64,000 nt of DNA from Thinopyrum elongatum (taxonomy: Eukaryota > Streptophyta > Magnoliopsida > Poales > Poaceae). Location of the stretch: contig CM022297.1 of NCBI GenBank assembly GCA_011799875.1, positions 521,373,783 through 521,437,782 of the forward strand. The letters run 5' to 3'. Of this stretch, positions 1 through 11,456 are shown piece by piece. The notes below the pieces were generated by a model. That model was not told the origin of the DNA. It worked only from the letters and a program-made list of their open reading frames with translations, and ran no database searches. The position numbers and the translations under genes are program-made. Position 1 is the stretch's first letter; the number at the start of each line of letters is the position of its first letter.

Positions 1-321
1 AAACTCGATGATGTGATGTTCTCTTGCTTATATTTTGCACTTTACTCTTTATATAGATCAAGGTTGGGATCAAACATGAGTTAATTCCCATTCAAATACA
101 AGTGTCTATAGTGTTACACTTTTATATGAAAGGATTTCCGCTAATGAGATTCTTCTCCATGCTGAATAAAATAATGTAAACACAGTCTCTCAAGATGATA
201 GAACAGAGTTAAATAAAGAACTCGATCTAGAATGTACACATAAAAAGAAGATAATATGTGATAGCCTCAAATTGTTATTGGAAGTATGAAGTAAGAAAAA
301 ATGTTCCGGTAATAGGAAGGT
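1..321. other. A+T-rich flank or intron of the left host gene
   Basis: No coding signal is visible. If the GTGAGT donor at 330-335 is used, this stretch is intron of the minus-strand gene. Otherwise it is 3' UTR or downstream flank. Confidence 0.4.
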
Positions 322-2230
322 TCAGTAACACTCACTAAGCCAGTCACTAAGTGGCTTGTATTGTGCCCCTGCACTTAATCCCCCTATTCTTCCAACTAAC
401 CATGCACCATAGGGAACCACAGAGGGTTCCTCACCGGGTACTGCAAAGAAAGGTAATATGACCATACTATAATCTGACTGGATATAAGAGAAATATTAGA
501 AAATAACATAAGCAAAATTATTCGATTAAAGTGAGGGCCAGCATCTACTTACAGAGAAATGGCACAACAGATGCCCCCAATGATAGATTCTGGGAATCAT
601 ATCTTAAACCGACAACGCTATTATTTTCTGAAAGCATGCTGCAAAACAGAAAATTTTATCTTCGTCACTTATGGTTCATATAAATATTTAGATATAAACA
701 GAAGGAATATATTCTGATTTATAGTGCAGCTGTTTCTTAACGCTGTCAAGTAATAAATTAGTGAAACGATATGAACAGCAACATTCATGGAATGCACCAA
801 ATCTGAAACAATATATTAAGTAATTACAATCTACCTGTTTCCAGCTTGCAAAGGAATTGTCGCAAAGGAACCAATACCATTCTTAGGAAAATGAACGCTT
901 AACTTCAAAGTGCTGGATAAACAAATTATAAGAAAAATCAGCACTATCTATGCACATAGTCCATCAAATTGAAATCGTTGACAATTTTGGCCATCGAACA
1001 ATGAAGCACTTACGGTTTCGCCGTTGACACAAGAAAGTGCGCAACGGTACCTGGATTATACAAATCACTACAAAATCCCAGTCAATCATGCATATTGTGT
1101 TAGTTATTAACAAGGATATCATAAAAGGCATATAAGTAATATGACTTTTGGTAAAACTATGCAATGACCACCTCTGCCATCGAAGCTGAGCCTCCCCGCC
1201 GGCTGGTGATGCCTAGTAAAATATAGTTAGGGAAAATCAACTTTTCTTGCAATAAAATATCCAGGAAAACTAAGGGGCACAATCCTGAAAATAGAACAGC
1301 CATGTATACAGTAGAAAATATCGATCGCTCCCTACCAACTATGTATATATATCATATTTTTTGATAACTTTTAAACCGTTAAAAGCTTAGCGAACTTTAA
1401 CAAGTTCTGTGGTGTAAGCTATAATAGACACAATTTTACCTATATATAAGGTAAAAGCTTAGCGAGCCTTAACAAAACTGGAAAAAAAATGATATCATGA
1501 ACGACTGTCGCTGGATACAGTTGCGGTCAAATCGACATGAGGATCCTGCAGCATCTTGAGCATGACCCCTGCATTCACGCTTCCAGCTTGATTGAAATAG
1601 TCGTCGAACAGGCCACGCAGCGAGGGCTTCCCGAACCACTGCTCGTACCCCGGCACCTGCATCCTGCATGCTCAAGACCACTATCAGTCACTTCAGCACA
1701 CACATAGAGAACATAGGTATATGCAATTCATAGATTAATTCCCTTTTTGAACTAATTCATAGATCAACCTTTTTGTTATTTAACTTAATATCCATATATA
1801 GACTTAAAGCGTTCCTTCCAGTTCAAATCGACGGAGCATCGAGACATGGATACAACTAGTCAAACATGAATCTGAAATTCTAAACCCGATTGATGTTGGT
1901 AATGAATCCTGTCACTCGTGGATGGAGCATACTTGGCCTTTAAGGTAAAAAATATGGCTGATATTTGTTTATCGCCCGAAGAACCTATCAAAACACGGTC
2001 AGTGTGGTGTGTCGACATCATCATTAGTTCTATTGGAGACGATAGAAGCTGACCAACAGCGAGGTTTTTGACGGGAGAGAAGCTGAGTGAACGAAGGGGG
2101 ACGGGAGGGGCACGCACCTGGTGCGGGCGGCGTTGGGAGGGGGCTCGATGAGGGGCGGCACCTCCACCCTAGGCTCCGGTGGCGGCGCCGGCGGCCACTC
2201 CCGCGCCGGCTTGCTCCGGGAACTCCCCAT
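322..2230 (-). CDS. Seven-exon host gene, conserved plant protein of unknown name
   Basis: Seven exons join on the minus strand with GT-AG junctions and one unbroken frame: 2118-2230 (ATG at 2230), 1519-1663, 1172-1212, 1014-1067, 835-912, 553-638 and 322-440. Using the TGA at 322-324 gives 211 residues. The first exon is proline-rich, the second contains EQWFGKPSLRGLFDDYF and DPHVDLTA. Later exons carry EAQLRWQ, HFLVSTAKP, GIGSFATIPL, VVGLRYDSQNLSLGA and WLVGRIGGLSAGAQY. The alternating glycine and hydrophobic pattern would suit beta strands, but that is inference. From memory these blocks resemble a small plant family that includes Arabidopsis OBP3-responsive gene 4; not verified. A strong alternative donor (GTGAGT, 330-335) lies inside the last exon, so the gene may continue past the left edge. 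The exon model is well supported by phase agreement; the function is not known. Confidence 0.72.
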
Positions 2231-2665
2231 CGCTCTCTCCTATGCCCCGATTGCTGGTCTCCTCCCTCTCCGGTTGCACAGATCCGCCGACGCTTCTCGC
2301 TCGCCGCCGATCGAAAATCGCAGGTCGATCCGAACCCCCGGGGTGGTATTCTCATTCGCCCTTTTATCTCTCTCATCCCTCCTCGTTTCTTTCTTGCCAA
2401 ACAAGCACAAGGCTCTTTCTTCTAAGCCTACAGCCGTGGGGCGATCGATCATTGCGTGCCGTCCGAGCCGGGGACTGAGATTTGTATTCGACCGTCCTGA
2501 GTCCTGACCTCCATGTCCATAGAAGTGGAACCACGGCTAAGGGCGGACTCTCGAGTCTGAAATCTCTGAATGTCTCAACACTTGTTCCGGTCTCTTTCTT
2601 CAGAAATCGCAGTGTCTCTGCCACCCTAAAAACAGAGGGAAAAACCCACCCCCACTCTGTACAGT
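2231..2665 (-). promoter_or_regulatory. 5' flank of the left host gene
   Basis: This is the DNA upstream of the ATG at 2230 on the minus strand. It is G+C-rich near the start codon and becomes mixed towards 2650. Short frames here overlap each other and resemble no family. A leader and core promoter are expected here, but no clear TATA box was identified. Confidence 0.4.
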
Positions 2666-2768
2666 ATTTTTTTTGAGCGGTAAACCACAGTTTATTAAGA
2701 AGTTCGGTTTACAGGAATGATAAACGGGTCATGGGGTGTGCCCAGCCACAAACGGCGACCCTCTACTT
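2666..2768 (-). mobile_element. 3' end of an older LINE, interrupted by a younger LINE
   Basis: On the minus strand this ends in a poly(A) tract (T run at 2669-2676 on plus), preceded by sequence like the 3' UTR of plant LINEs (plus strand: GAGCGGTAAA, then TTTATTAA). The same end organisation occurs in the younger LINE at 2769. The remnant resumes after that insertion at 6854 and fades near 6900, so it is a short 5'-truncated copy. Its own target duplication was not found. Confidence 0.5.
2756..2768. repeat. Left target-site duplication of the LINE
   Basis: CGACCCTCTACTT here is repeated exactly at 6841-6853. The 13-bp direct repeat brackets the LINE and fixes its ends. Confidence 0.9.
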
Positions 2769-5700
2769 TTTTTTTGAGGGTAAACAACTACTTTATTTAA
2801 GCAAAGTCCGAGACTTCATCTGCGATTACAAGAATACAATCTGGGGGCGACAGCCGCCAAACCATACAAACTCCATCACCTACAGCTAGTCTAGCCAGGG
2901 TGTGAGCCGCCTTATTTGCTGACCTTCTCCTCCAAGAAACCTTGCATCCCTGCCAGCTGCTCATCAAAGCCTTGATGTCCTCCACAATAGTGCCTACCAT
3001 CGAAAGATTTCTCCTCGCATCGTTAATCATGCACACAGCCTCTTTGCTATCCATCTCCACATGCAGCCGCTGAAAATTAAGTTCCCGCCCAATCTGCAGA
3101 GCTTTCCGACATGCCATTAGTTCAGCCACATCAGGTTTTGTCACATGAGGAAATAGGTGAGCAAGGGCGCCACGGAAGACTCCATGATGATCGCGAAAGA
3201 CAACCCCGCCACCTCCATCACCCGAGCTTTTACCTACTGCTCCGTCCACGTTCGCTTTGATCCACCCATGCTCCGGCGGATTCCACTTGTCCACAGGCGA
3301 CGCAGAAGTAGACCGAGGCTTCTTTGGCACAGCATTGTTCCATTCATCCATGAAACGAGAGACCGAGGCAGCAACCTCAGATGCATCTTGAATCCGAACG
3401 CCATCCCTCGTAGCATTCCTTGCCAGCCAAAGACCGTAAGTTCCTTGCAGAAACATCTCTTTCTGCTCCTCCTGCGCCTCACCAATCCACGACCTAAGCT
3501 ACCGTCCCAGGGCATGGTTGGAAGCAACCTCCACTGGCGGTACCATGGCCTGGACACTCCTTTTCTTGGCTAGTTCCTGCCAGAACACATGTGAGTGCGG
3601 GCAGCTCCAGAAGCGGTGGACCAGCGTCTCTTCCCTTCCGCAAGCAACGCAGAACACGCCCGGCTTAGTGCGCCGGCGATGCAATTCCGACCCAGTGGCC
3701 AGACCGTTTGACAGAAGCCTCCAAGCATGGATTTTAACCTTATTTGGGGCATGGGTGCTCCACAAGGCCAGCCAGTTTTTATGAGTGTGAACCGACGACG
3801 ACCCTTCTGGCCGGCCAGATTTTGCACGCCTTAAGCTCATTGCAAGGTGGTAGGCAGACCTAACATTGAACTCCCCAGATTTTGTATAGTTCCAAGCTTG
3901 AAAATCTTGAACCCCAACCCCACCCACCGGGATTTGCTTTATATCTGCAGCATCATCAGAGGAAAACATAGCATCAACGACCGCATGATCCCAGTCATCA
4001 CCACCAGCCGAAAGCAGATCCGCTACCCTAGTGATTCCATGCATGAAAATTTGACCCAGTGGCCGCAAAGAACCCTTACGAGGGATCCAATTATCATGGT
4101 GGATTAGGATATCAGCCCCATCTCCAACACGCCAAACCAGCCCCTCCTTCAGCAAGTCACATCCATAGAGAATACTCCGGAAAGTGTATGATCCGCTTGA
4201 GGGGCAAGTAGCCTGCATTATAGAGGAGTCTTTATAGTACCGCGCCCTCAAAAGTCTGGCGGCAAGCGAGTCCGGCTCTTGCAGCAGCCGCCATGCTTGC
4301 TTAGCTAACAATGCTTGGTTGAAAGCCTCAAAATTCCTGAAGCCCATGCCACCGTCTTGTTTTGGAAGGCACATCTTATCCCATGCTACCCAATGAACCT
4401 TGTTTTCACCATGAGTTGACCCCCACCAGAAGTTAGAAGAGATCGTAGTCAGGTTCCGGCACATTTTCTTTGAGAGTTTGAAACAACTCATGGTGAACGT
4501 TGGAGTAGCTTGCAGCCCAGACTTCGCAAGAACTTCTTTGGCCGCCTTCGAGAGCCCTTGTCCTTTCCATCCCAACACCTTGCCCCGAGCACTCTCCCTA
4601 ACAGGCTTGAAAGTACCATCTTTTGATTTACCCACCACAGTTGGTAGGCCCAAATACTTCTCACTGAGTACTTTAGATGTAATACCAATGATCCCCTTCA
4701 ACATGGCCTTATTATTCTCAGCACATCCTTTACCAAAGAAGATAGATGACTTCTGTAAGTTGACCCGTTGCCCAGAAGCTTGCTCATAGCACTGGAGGAT
4801 ATCCCTAAGAGTCTCCAGATTATCCTGTGATCCTTCCAAGAAAAGAATGCTGTCATCAGCAAATAACAGGTGAGTCACATGGGGGCCAGTGCTCCCAAAC
4901 GACACCCCTCTAATCCTCTTTTCCTGCTGAGCTTTCTTTAAGAGTACAGAAAAACCTTCAACACAAAAAAGAAAAAGGTATGGGGACAGGGGGTCGCCTT
5001 GCCTCAGCCCTCTTGATGGCAAGAACACATCAGAGAGACCCCCATTGAGCTTGACAGAAAATCTGGCAGTTCGAACACACCTCATAATCATGTCCACCCA
5101 AACCTGATCAAACCCAAACCTCTGCATCACTTGTTCCAAAAAGGTCCACTCCACTCGATCATAAGCTTTCATCATATCAAGCTTTACAGCACAAAGGGGC
5201 TTTTTCCTTTTCCGGTGCCTGATTGCATGTACACATTCGTACGCCACCAAAACATTGTCCGTGATAAGCCTCCCCGGGACAAAAGCGCTTTGCTCCTCAG
5301 AAATCATGACCGGAAGGATGCCCTTAAGCCGATTTGCCAACACCTTAGCTGCAATCTTATAAAGCACATTGCACAGGCTTATAGGGCGAAACTGAGATAG
5401 CAAATCCGGAGAGCTCACCTTTGGGATCATGACAATGATAGTATCATTAACCGTCTCCGGAGTTGCACCACCCGCAAGGAAATCACGAACAGCAGCACAC
5501 ACATCCCCTTTCAGCAGAGACCAGTGTCTCTGGTAAAACATAGCGGGCAAGCCGTCTGGCCCCGGTGCTTTAGTAGCACCCATTTGGAAAAGAGCGCCCT
5601 CAATCTCCTCATCAGATATTGGCACAGTAAGCTCCGAGTTCATCTCCGTGGTGACCACTTCTTCCATCAGCCCCAAAATCTCATTAGCACCCGAGGAGCC

Positions 5701-6840
5701 ATCCGAGCTGAACAAGTTGGCGTAGAAGGACGCAGCCATGGCCCGCATCTCCACGTCAGTAGTGCACCTACTGCCATTTGCCCGTTTTAGAGCACGGACA
5801 GTGTTCTTTCTCTTTCGATGCGTCGCTCGGTTCTGGAAGTACCTGGTATTCTGGTCCCCTTCACGCAGCCACCCCACTCTAGAGCGCTGCTTATACATAA
5901 TCTCCTCGCGCTCATACAGTTGTTGTAGCTGGCCCTCCAAATCACGTACCTCCAGTGAGGTACCAGAGATGAGAGCCCGTTTTTTAGCACCCTCAAGAGC
6001 AAGCTTCAGCTTTTTTATTTGACGCCGAACAGACCCAAAGACCGTCCGGCCCCATTGTTGCATCTCAGCAGTCATCGCTTGCAGCTTTTCACCCATCATC
6101 ATCGCTCCCTGCTCCCCAGAAGTCGGATTATTCCATGCAGAGGTAACCATCGCTTCATAAATCTCATGCCTAGCCCACATTTCTTCATACATAAATCTCT
6201 TTGGGGCACCCACATTAGCATCAGGAGCCGTCTCCCGAGCTCTAACAACAATTGCATTGTGGTCCGACTCTTCTGTTATTATGTGTTCAACAGCCGTGTC
6301 TGGAAACATTTGAAGAAAACCTTCATTACACACTGCCCTATCCAAGCGAACCTGAATATTAGCCGAGCCGTCCCTTTTGTTGTCCCAAGTATAAGGGTAC
6401 CCGAAGAAACCAAGGTCAGCAAGGCCACAATCAGCAAGGCAGTCCCTGAACTTGTCCATTTGCGTAAAACTTCTCATATTACCCCCATGTTGTTCAGTCA
6501 GCAGAAGCGCCTCATTGAAATCACCAAGACATATCCAAGGCTGATCATCTTGTCTTCTCAGATACCGCAGAGCTTCCCAAGATTTACCTCTTAACTCCGT
6601 GCGCGGCTCGCCGTAGAATCCAGTGACCCTGAACGGCTTGCCGTCAAACACCACCGCTGCATCAATGAAGTACTGATACCAGGGTCTAACAGTAACTTGA
6701 ACATTGTCACGCCACCAAAGGGCTGTACCCCCACTTTTACCACAACAGTCAACCGCAACCCCATCTCTGAAACCAAGACTCCATTTGATCTTCTCCATCG
6801 CCCTCGCTCTCTTCTTTGTCTCACTTAAGAACACCACCGA
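2769..6840 (-). mobile_element. 5'-truncated LINE (L1-type non-LTR retrotransposon)
   Basis: The element reads on the minus strand from 6840 to a poly(A) tail seen as a T run at 2769-2775 on plus. Exact 13-bp target duplications flank it at 2756-2768 and 6841-6853. At about 4.07 kb it lacks ORF1 and the first few dozen residues of ORF2: the reading frame is open right up to the 6840 boundary and starts just before the endonuclease glutamate. Truncation at the 5' end is the normal outcome of incomplete target-primed reverse transcription. It landed in the 3' end of an older LINE. Confidence 0.92.
2797..6840 (-). pseudogene. LINE ORF2: endonuclease, reverse transcriptase, RNase H; one amber stop
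   Basis: Translation is open from 6840 to an in-frame TAG at 3499-3501, then continues in the same frame to 2797. Numbering from 6837: an AP-type endonuclease at about 1-200 (FLSETK with its Glu, GDFNE at 105-109, SDH at 191-193); the reverse transcriptase at about 405-670 ([28 protein letters not shown], and catalytic FADD at 659-662); then a zinc-binding RVT motif near the amber ([15 protein letters not shown]). Beyond the stop is an RNase H-like domain (NVDGA, VVFRD, EMDSKEAV). The missing N-terminus and the amber make it non-autonomous, but the lack of frameshifts suggests a recent insertion. Confidence 0.9.
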
Positions 6841-6853
6841 CGACCCTCTACTT
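6841..6853. repeat. Right target-site duplication of the LINE
   Basis: Exact copy of the 13 bp at 2756-2768. Confidence 0.9.
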
Positions 6854-7115
6854 AAGAAGACGAAAATTTAGCTAAAGCTATGAGCCTCAGAATTTAAAGT
6901 ATTTGTGACACAATCCTTTGTTACGGGCCAGCCGGGGCCGCCACACCTCCCCATCCTCCCCCCGCCACCGCTAGAGGAAGCCGCCCGGGCTTCGCTGCGG
7001 GGCTCCATGGGGGCGGGGGCGCTTCCCCGGATTTGGGTCGCCGACGGCCTGGCGTGGCTATCGTTCTGGGCGGCACGCGAGACGGTGGTGTCGGGCATGC
7101 GCGTGATGGTGTTGT
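6854..7115. mobile_element. Older LINE remnant running into unclassified G+C-rich repeat
   Basis: The first 45 bp or so continue the older LINE 3' end split at 2768. The rest is G+C-rich and continues, without the solo LTR, at 9338. A frame on plus (6905-7120) stays open because of base composition and does not resemble a known protein. Confidence 0.4.
7111..7115. repeat. Target-site duplication of solo LTR, left copy
   Basis: GTTGT here matches GTTGT at 9333-9337. Confidence 0.85.
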
Positions 7116-8686
7116 TGTAGGAGATATGCCCTAGAGGCAATAATAAATGTTATTATTTATCTCCATGCTCATTATTATGTTTATGTTCCATGCTATAACT
7201 GCTATGGTTCTCGAGTCTGCAATAACCACGAGGCTCGGAGGAAGACTCATATGCACGTGTGGAATAATAAACGGTAAAATGTATTCCTAGTCAAGCCTCT
7301 ATGACTGGCTCAAGTGTTGCATGATGGTTCTGTTTTCCTGATCATGGGCATGTCTATGCCAGCAACTTTGAGGGCACAATGTTAGAAGAACATTTGTGTT
7401 GAATCGACCCGATTGATGTTATGCTATGAGATACATTCGTCACAAGTTAATGGTTTATAACACAGAGATGGTTAACGTTTGCATGATTCCTCAGACCATG
7501 AGAGTATCGAGTTTCTTCATGCTTGCTTCATGAACTTTGGGGTTTGTTAAACGTCATCCGTAAATGGGTGGCTATTACGGCGGCTTACGGGTTCATGGAA
7601 AAGTGTGTCAAGTAACTTGATAGCTCAAGATTGGGATTTGCTCCTCCGACGATGGAGCGATATCTCTGGGCCCTCTCGGTGTTACGGTATCCATCATCGT
7701 CTGGCCAGACACTTTGTGATTTGATCACGGGGATGCCGGAACACGGTAACGAGAAAAGAGAACAAATACCGATAACGGGGTAACTGGCATAGTGGACAAG
7801 TTGTTGATCCACGGGGATGCCAACATGTCTAACCTCGGGTATTTGTAACATATCGTGAAGCAACAGGAATAGCACACGGCAACTGGAGGTTCACTCGAAT
7901 ATTCATTCGTGTGGGTATAGGGGTCAATATGGGTGTCCACGGCTCCGATGTTGACCATTGATCGGAAGGGGTTCCGTGTCATGTCTATACTTCACCGAAC
8001 CTATAGGGTCACACGCTTAAGGGTCATCTATCTGTTGAACGCTAGACAGGGAGTCTGAGAGAAAGTCACCGAAAATGTTTCGGAGACAACGGAAGAGTTC
8101 CGAGAGAGAGAACACCGAAAGAGTTTCGGTAAAACCGAAAAGTTGTTTCGGAATATATTATTTGGTCAAAAAGGGTTTCGGCACCGCCTGGAAATTTTCA
8201 GAGGAGGCCAGAATTGGTCTGGGAACTTCTGGGAATTTTCGGAGAGAAAAACCGGAAATGTTCCGAAACTGCTGTAACCGCTGTTAATGCTTTCCGCTGA
8301 TGAAAACCACCGCACCGAAAATGTTTCGGATCATGCCCAGAATAATTTTAGAGGGTGCCGGAAATGTTCTGGGACCTTCTGGAATTTTTCAGAAAAAGTT
8401 TCGCGGAAAACATCTTGTCTCAGCGCGAGGGGACAAGATCCCACGAATCGGGGGTTGCATGTTTGGTGGCTTTTTGTCTAGGGAGCATGCATGTTTCATG
8501 GAGACATGTTGGTGGCTTGTTGGGGGGGCCCCCCCCATGGGGAGACAAGGTGTGGGCCGGCCCAAGGGCTGCCATGGTGGTGTCCCCTTGGTGCCCCCCT
8601 TGTGTTACCATTATGCCCTTTCATGTGTGCCATGAAGCTTGGGTATTTTGGTATTTCAACATCCCACCCCACCCCTTGCCTTGGCC

Positions 8687-8693
8687 TATAAAA
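8687..8693 (+). promoter_or_regulatory. TATA box of the solo LTR
   Basis: TATAAAA preceded by a C-rich stretch, in the expected place for the LTR promoter, on the strand implied by the LTR ends. Confidence 0.6.
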
Positions 8694-8924
8694 GGAGGAG
8701 AAGGGGCTGCCATTCTCCCCATCCCTTGCTCTCATACACATGCCAAGATGTTATCTGGCTTCTCTCTCCCTCCCACGAAAAGAGTTTCGTAGAGCCGAAA
8801 GGCTGTCTGGGTTCCGGCAGGAACTAGTTCTGGACGGCGAAGCCCTGCCGGATAGATGACACCGTATGTGTGCAACCCCGTAGAGAGGTCGTAGTTTCGA
8901 TCTTAGTGCCCGAGGGGCTGTTCG

Positions 8925-9130
8925 AGAGTGCCTCCCGAAGGGCTGTCCAAGTGACGGTCCGAGTTCTGTGAGTGCCTCCCGAAGGGCTGTCCAAGTGACG
9001 GTCCGAGTTCTGTGAGTCCTCCCGAAGGGCTGTCCGAGTGACCGCTCGAGTTTCGAAGGTCCTCCCGAAGGGCTGTCCGCGACACCGTCCGGGGGACTGT
9101 TCGACCGCCTCCCGGAGGGCTGTCCGAAGG
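8925..9130. repeat. Tandem repeats in the solo LTR
   Basis: The core CCTCCCGAAGGGCTGTCC recurs at least five times with spacers of varied length, the first two copies being nearly identical over about 40 bp. It lies downstream of the TATA box, in the leader part of the LTR. Confidence 0.8.
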
Positions 9131-9337
9131 GAAGATGAGGGTATACATCCTCGCGGTTGGGAGGATGTAAATCCTAGCTGCGGGGATCTGCACCAACGAT
9201 CGTCATCGACTCTACTTCCGCTGCGCTACAAGTCGGTAACGAAAATGATCAAACCTTGTATGCAGTCTCCATAGTGGTCCTGGGCTGGTGCGTAGGTCAG
9301 AAATTTTTTGTTTTCTGCTGCGTTACCCTACAGTTGT

Positions 9338-10366
9338 GGCTCGTGCGTGGCTTAGGTTGGCTGCGGGCATGTGGAGGCGGGACCGGAGGGTGTTCGGCGG
9401 AGTTTGACAGGGCCTGGAGGTGGTGATGAGATAGGTGCTGTTGGAGGGTAGGGACTGGCCTGTTGCGGCTACCCTGGCGGCCTGAGTTGTCGGCTACCTT
9501 GGGCGTCCCCGTCTGGATCTGAATAATCAGATCTGATAGGGCGTGTTTGTTTCTCCCGATGGCGTTCTCCCGCAGTTGGTTGGCGATGTTACCTGACCCT
9601 TGGCCATCTCCTGCATTTGTCGAGTTGGGATCCGCGGGTGGTTGGGAGTGGCATCCACATGCTATCGTGACAGTGTAGGGGTGTTGGCGGGGTTGCTGGT
9701 CCATAGTGGTGGATGATGGCCAGGGCGCATAGGTATTGGGGGCTGACTTGGTCCGTGTTGTCACAAGCTTTCACGTTATGGTCCACTTGCTTGCTACATG
9801 TAGCGTCGGTCCGTGTTGCGCTCTCTAGGCACTGTTGTGTCATTCGACGGATCGGTGCCGGGGAACACGAATTTGGAGGCTCTCAAGCGTGTTTGGCGGC
9901 GGTCGTCGGTGGTCATTTGGTTGTATGCTCCCCGGTCCACCGGAACCGGCTGGGGGCGCGGGTGTGGGCGCTTCCTATTGTGGGGGCACCGACCTAGGCA
10001 TAGTGACTGATGTCAGACTAGGAGTGAAAGAAGACGCCTTTCGCTTCTACTCCCATGGTTGGGTGGTCTTGATGTGGATGGTTGGCGGTGCCTAGGGGCA
10101 TGGATGCCCAAGCGGTGGTCCTGGATGGTGAGCTCCATGTTTGGTTTTTCCGGCAGGCCCCATGATGGCGGTGGTGACTTCACCTGTTGTCGTGTGGAAG
10201 GAAAGGGGTGTAGTAGTGGGAAACTCTGGCCTGCTCTGGCAGTGCCCAGATATGGTGTGGCTGGGATGCCCCTCGTTGCGGTGATGATAGGGAACCATCC
10301 CGTGGTATAGGTGAGTTTTGGAGCGAAAGCTTTGCGTTCTGGGTGCCGGCGACAATGGAGCCCATG
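9338..10366. mobile_element. Unclassified degenerate repeat, middle segment
   Basis: This G+C-rich DNA follows directly from 7115 if the solo LTR is removed, and runs into 24022 if CACTA-1 is removed. No conserved protein can be read on either strand. The far end at 24300-24325 (ATAAATAAAGTGGGGCGAAAG) resembles 3' ends common in grass retroelements, so an old retroelement is likely, class unknown. Confidence 0.35.
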
Positions 10367-10640
10367 CACTAGCAGAAAACAGGGCTCTGGTCCAGGCCTG
10401 CCCAGCCCATTAGTCCCGGTTCAGTCAGGAACCGGGACCCATGGGGGCATACGTCCCGGTTCGTGTGCCCAGGGGGCCGGCCGGGGCTCGTGGGGCATTG
10501 GTCCCGGTTCGTCTGGACCCTTTGGTCTCGGTTCCAGACACGAACCAGGACCAATGGGCCTCGCTCCTGGCCCACATCCATTGGTCCCGGTTCGTGGCTG
10601 GAACCGGGACCAAAGGGTGGCCTTTAGTCCTCGCCCGCGA
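10367..10640 (+). repeat. CACTA-1 5' terminus and subterminal repeats
   Basis: The terminal inverted repeat is followed by alternating GGTCCCGGTTC and GAACCGGGACC motifs, the presumed binding sites for the regulatory transposon protein. Compared with CACTA-2, a segment at about 10620-10640 is missing. That segment holds the last subterminal motifs and the TATATATA box. Confidence 0.85.
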
Positions 10641-11009
10641 ATAGAGCACTCTACTGGTCTGTTTTTTTCTGGCCGGCAAGGGGAGGGCTTTGTGGTGCTC
10701 TAGCTCACCTCCTATGCACATGAGGTGTTCGATGAAATGCCCGAGCCACACTACTTAAGCTTTCTCCTCTCCAAACTCGACCTCCAAGCTCCATTTTCCT
10801 CATGATTTGTCTAGATTTAGCGGTCCGTCACGTCCCGTCCCCGTCTTCACCGCCGTCGATCGCCCGCGCCGATCTCGTCGCCGGCACCACCGTGGTGAGC
10901 CTCTTTTTCTTATCTTCTTTCTAAAAGAAAAATATTCTTACTTGTATGATTTAGATAGATACTTGTATAATTTTCTTACTTTTATTATTGTTTGTTATTA
11001 TATAGTGCG

Positions 11010-11456
11010 ATGGTTTTGGTATCCGCCCCCGTCGGCCCTCGTCTTGTCTATGATTCGGATGTGGTATATATTATATTTTATAACTATTTAGTTCATTTAT
11101 TGTTTATGACAATTATGCCGACCAACATGACATAGATTTTTTTTATCTAGGAGGTATGTGAACCGGAAATTCCAACCGACCCTATTGTCGAGAGGTTAAA
11201 TTTAGTTGAAGAAGAAAACAATTACTTGAAGGAAAAATTGAAAAAAGTTGAGGAGGAGAAGATGATATTGGAGTTGCATGTTGCGGATGTCGTCGATGAT
11301 CACAAGATCAAGATGGATGCAATGCGCTTCAAGATTAGAAAGTATAGAAAATATGCCATTCATACCGAGGCTTGGTATCATTATGCCGTTGGATCAATTG
11401 TTACCTTGGTTGCGATTATGATCGCATTTGTTGTTGCATTGAAATGTTTTACATAG
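11010..11456 (+). CDS. CACTA-1 small coiled-coil, tail-anchored protein
   Basis: Two exons, 11010-11063 and 11151-11456, join in phase (donor GTG|GTATAT, acceptor TATCTAG|GAG) to give 119 residues. Residues about 30-75 are highly charged with heptad-like Leu/Ile/Val spacing (LNLVEEENNYLKEKL), predicting a coiled coil. The final 25 or so residues contain one hydrophobic run (GSIVTLVAIMIAFVVAL) ending only a few residues before the stop, the layout of a tail-anchored membrane protein. A longer 5' leader with its own intron lies upstream. The same gene is intact in CACTA-2 at 36852-37297. I know no assigned function; it lies between the element promoter and TNP2, so it is probably on the same transcript or an alternative splice form. 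Confidence 0.7.

Larger units (their letters stand above)
7116..9332 (+). mobile_element. Solo LTR of a Copia-type retrotransposon
   Basis: The 2,217-bp block starts TGTAGGAGATATGCCC and ends GTTACCCTACA, so it has TG...CA ends with a short inverted match (TGTAGG/CCTACA). It is flanked by the 5-bp direct repeat GTTGT. The opening bases resemble the BARE/Angela/WIS LTR class. No internal coding region or second LTR is present, so unequal recombination between two LTRs is the simplest origin. A TATAAAA box is at 8687-8693 on plus, and tandem repeats occupy its last quarter. Confidence 0.88.

Noticed and set aside
1014..1050. Exon 4 of the left host gene starting at 1050 after CCAG
   Set aside because: That acceptor breaks the frame by one base; the acceptor at 1068-1069 (TTGTAG) restores phase and gives the conserved-looking DLYNPGTVAHFLVS.
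6905..7120. G+C-rich plus-strand frame of 71 residues as a gene
   Set aside because: Interrupted by the solo LTR at its end; when the LTR is removed the continuation soon stops. No family similarity.
8925..9130. Regularly spaced repeats that could suggest a CRISPR-like array
   Set aside because: Spacing is irregular, spacers are themselves repeats, and the host is a plant. It is a tandem array in an LTR.
10311..10751. Open frames rich in GTG/PGP repeats at the CACTA ends (also near 36200, 49100, 62250)
   Set aside because: They are translations of subterminal DNA repeats in all frames and are not conserved as proteins.
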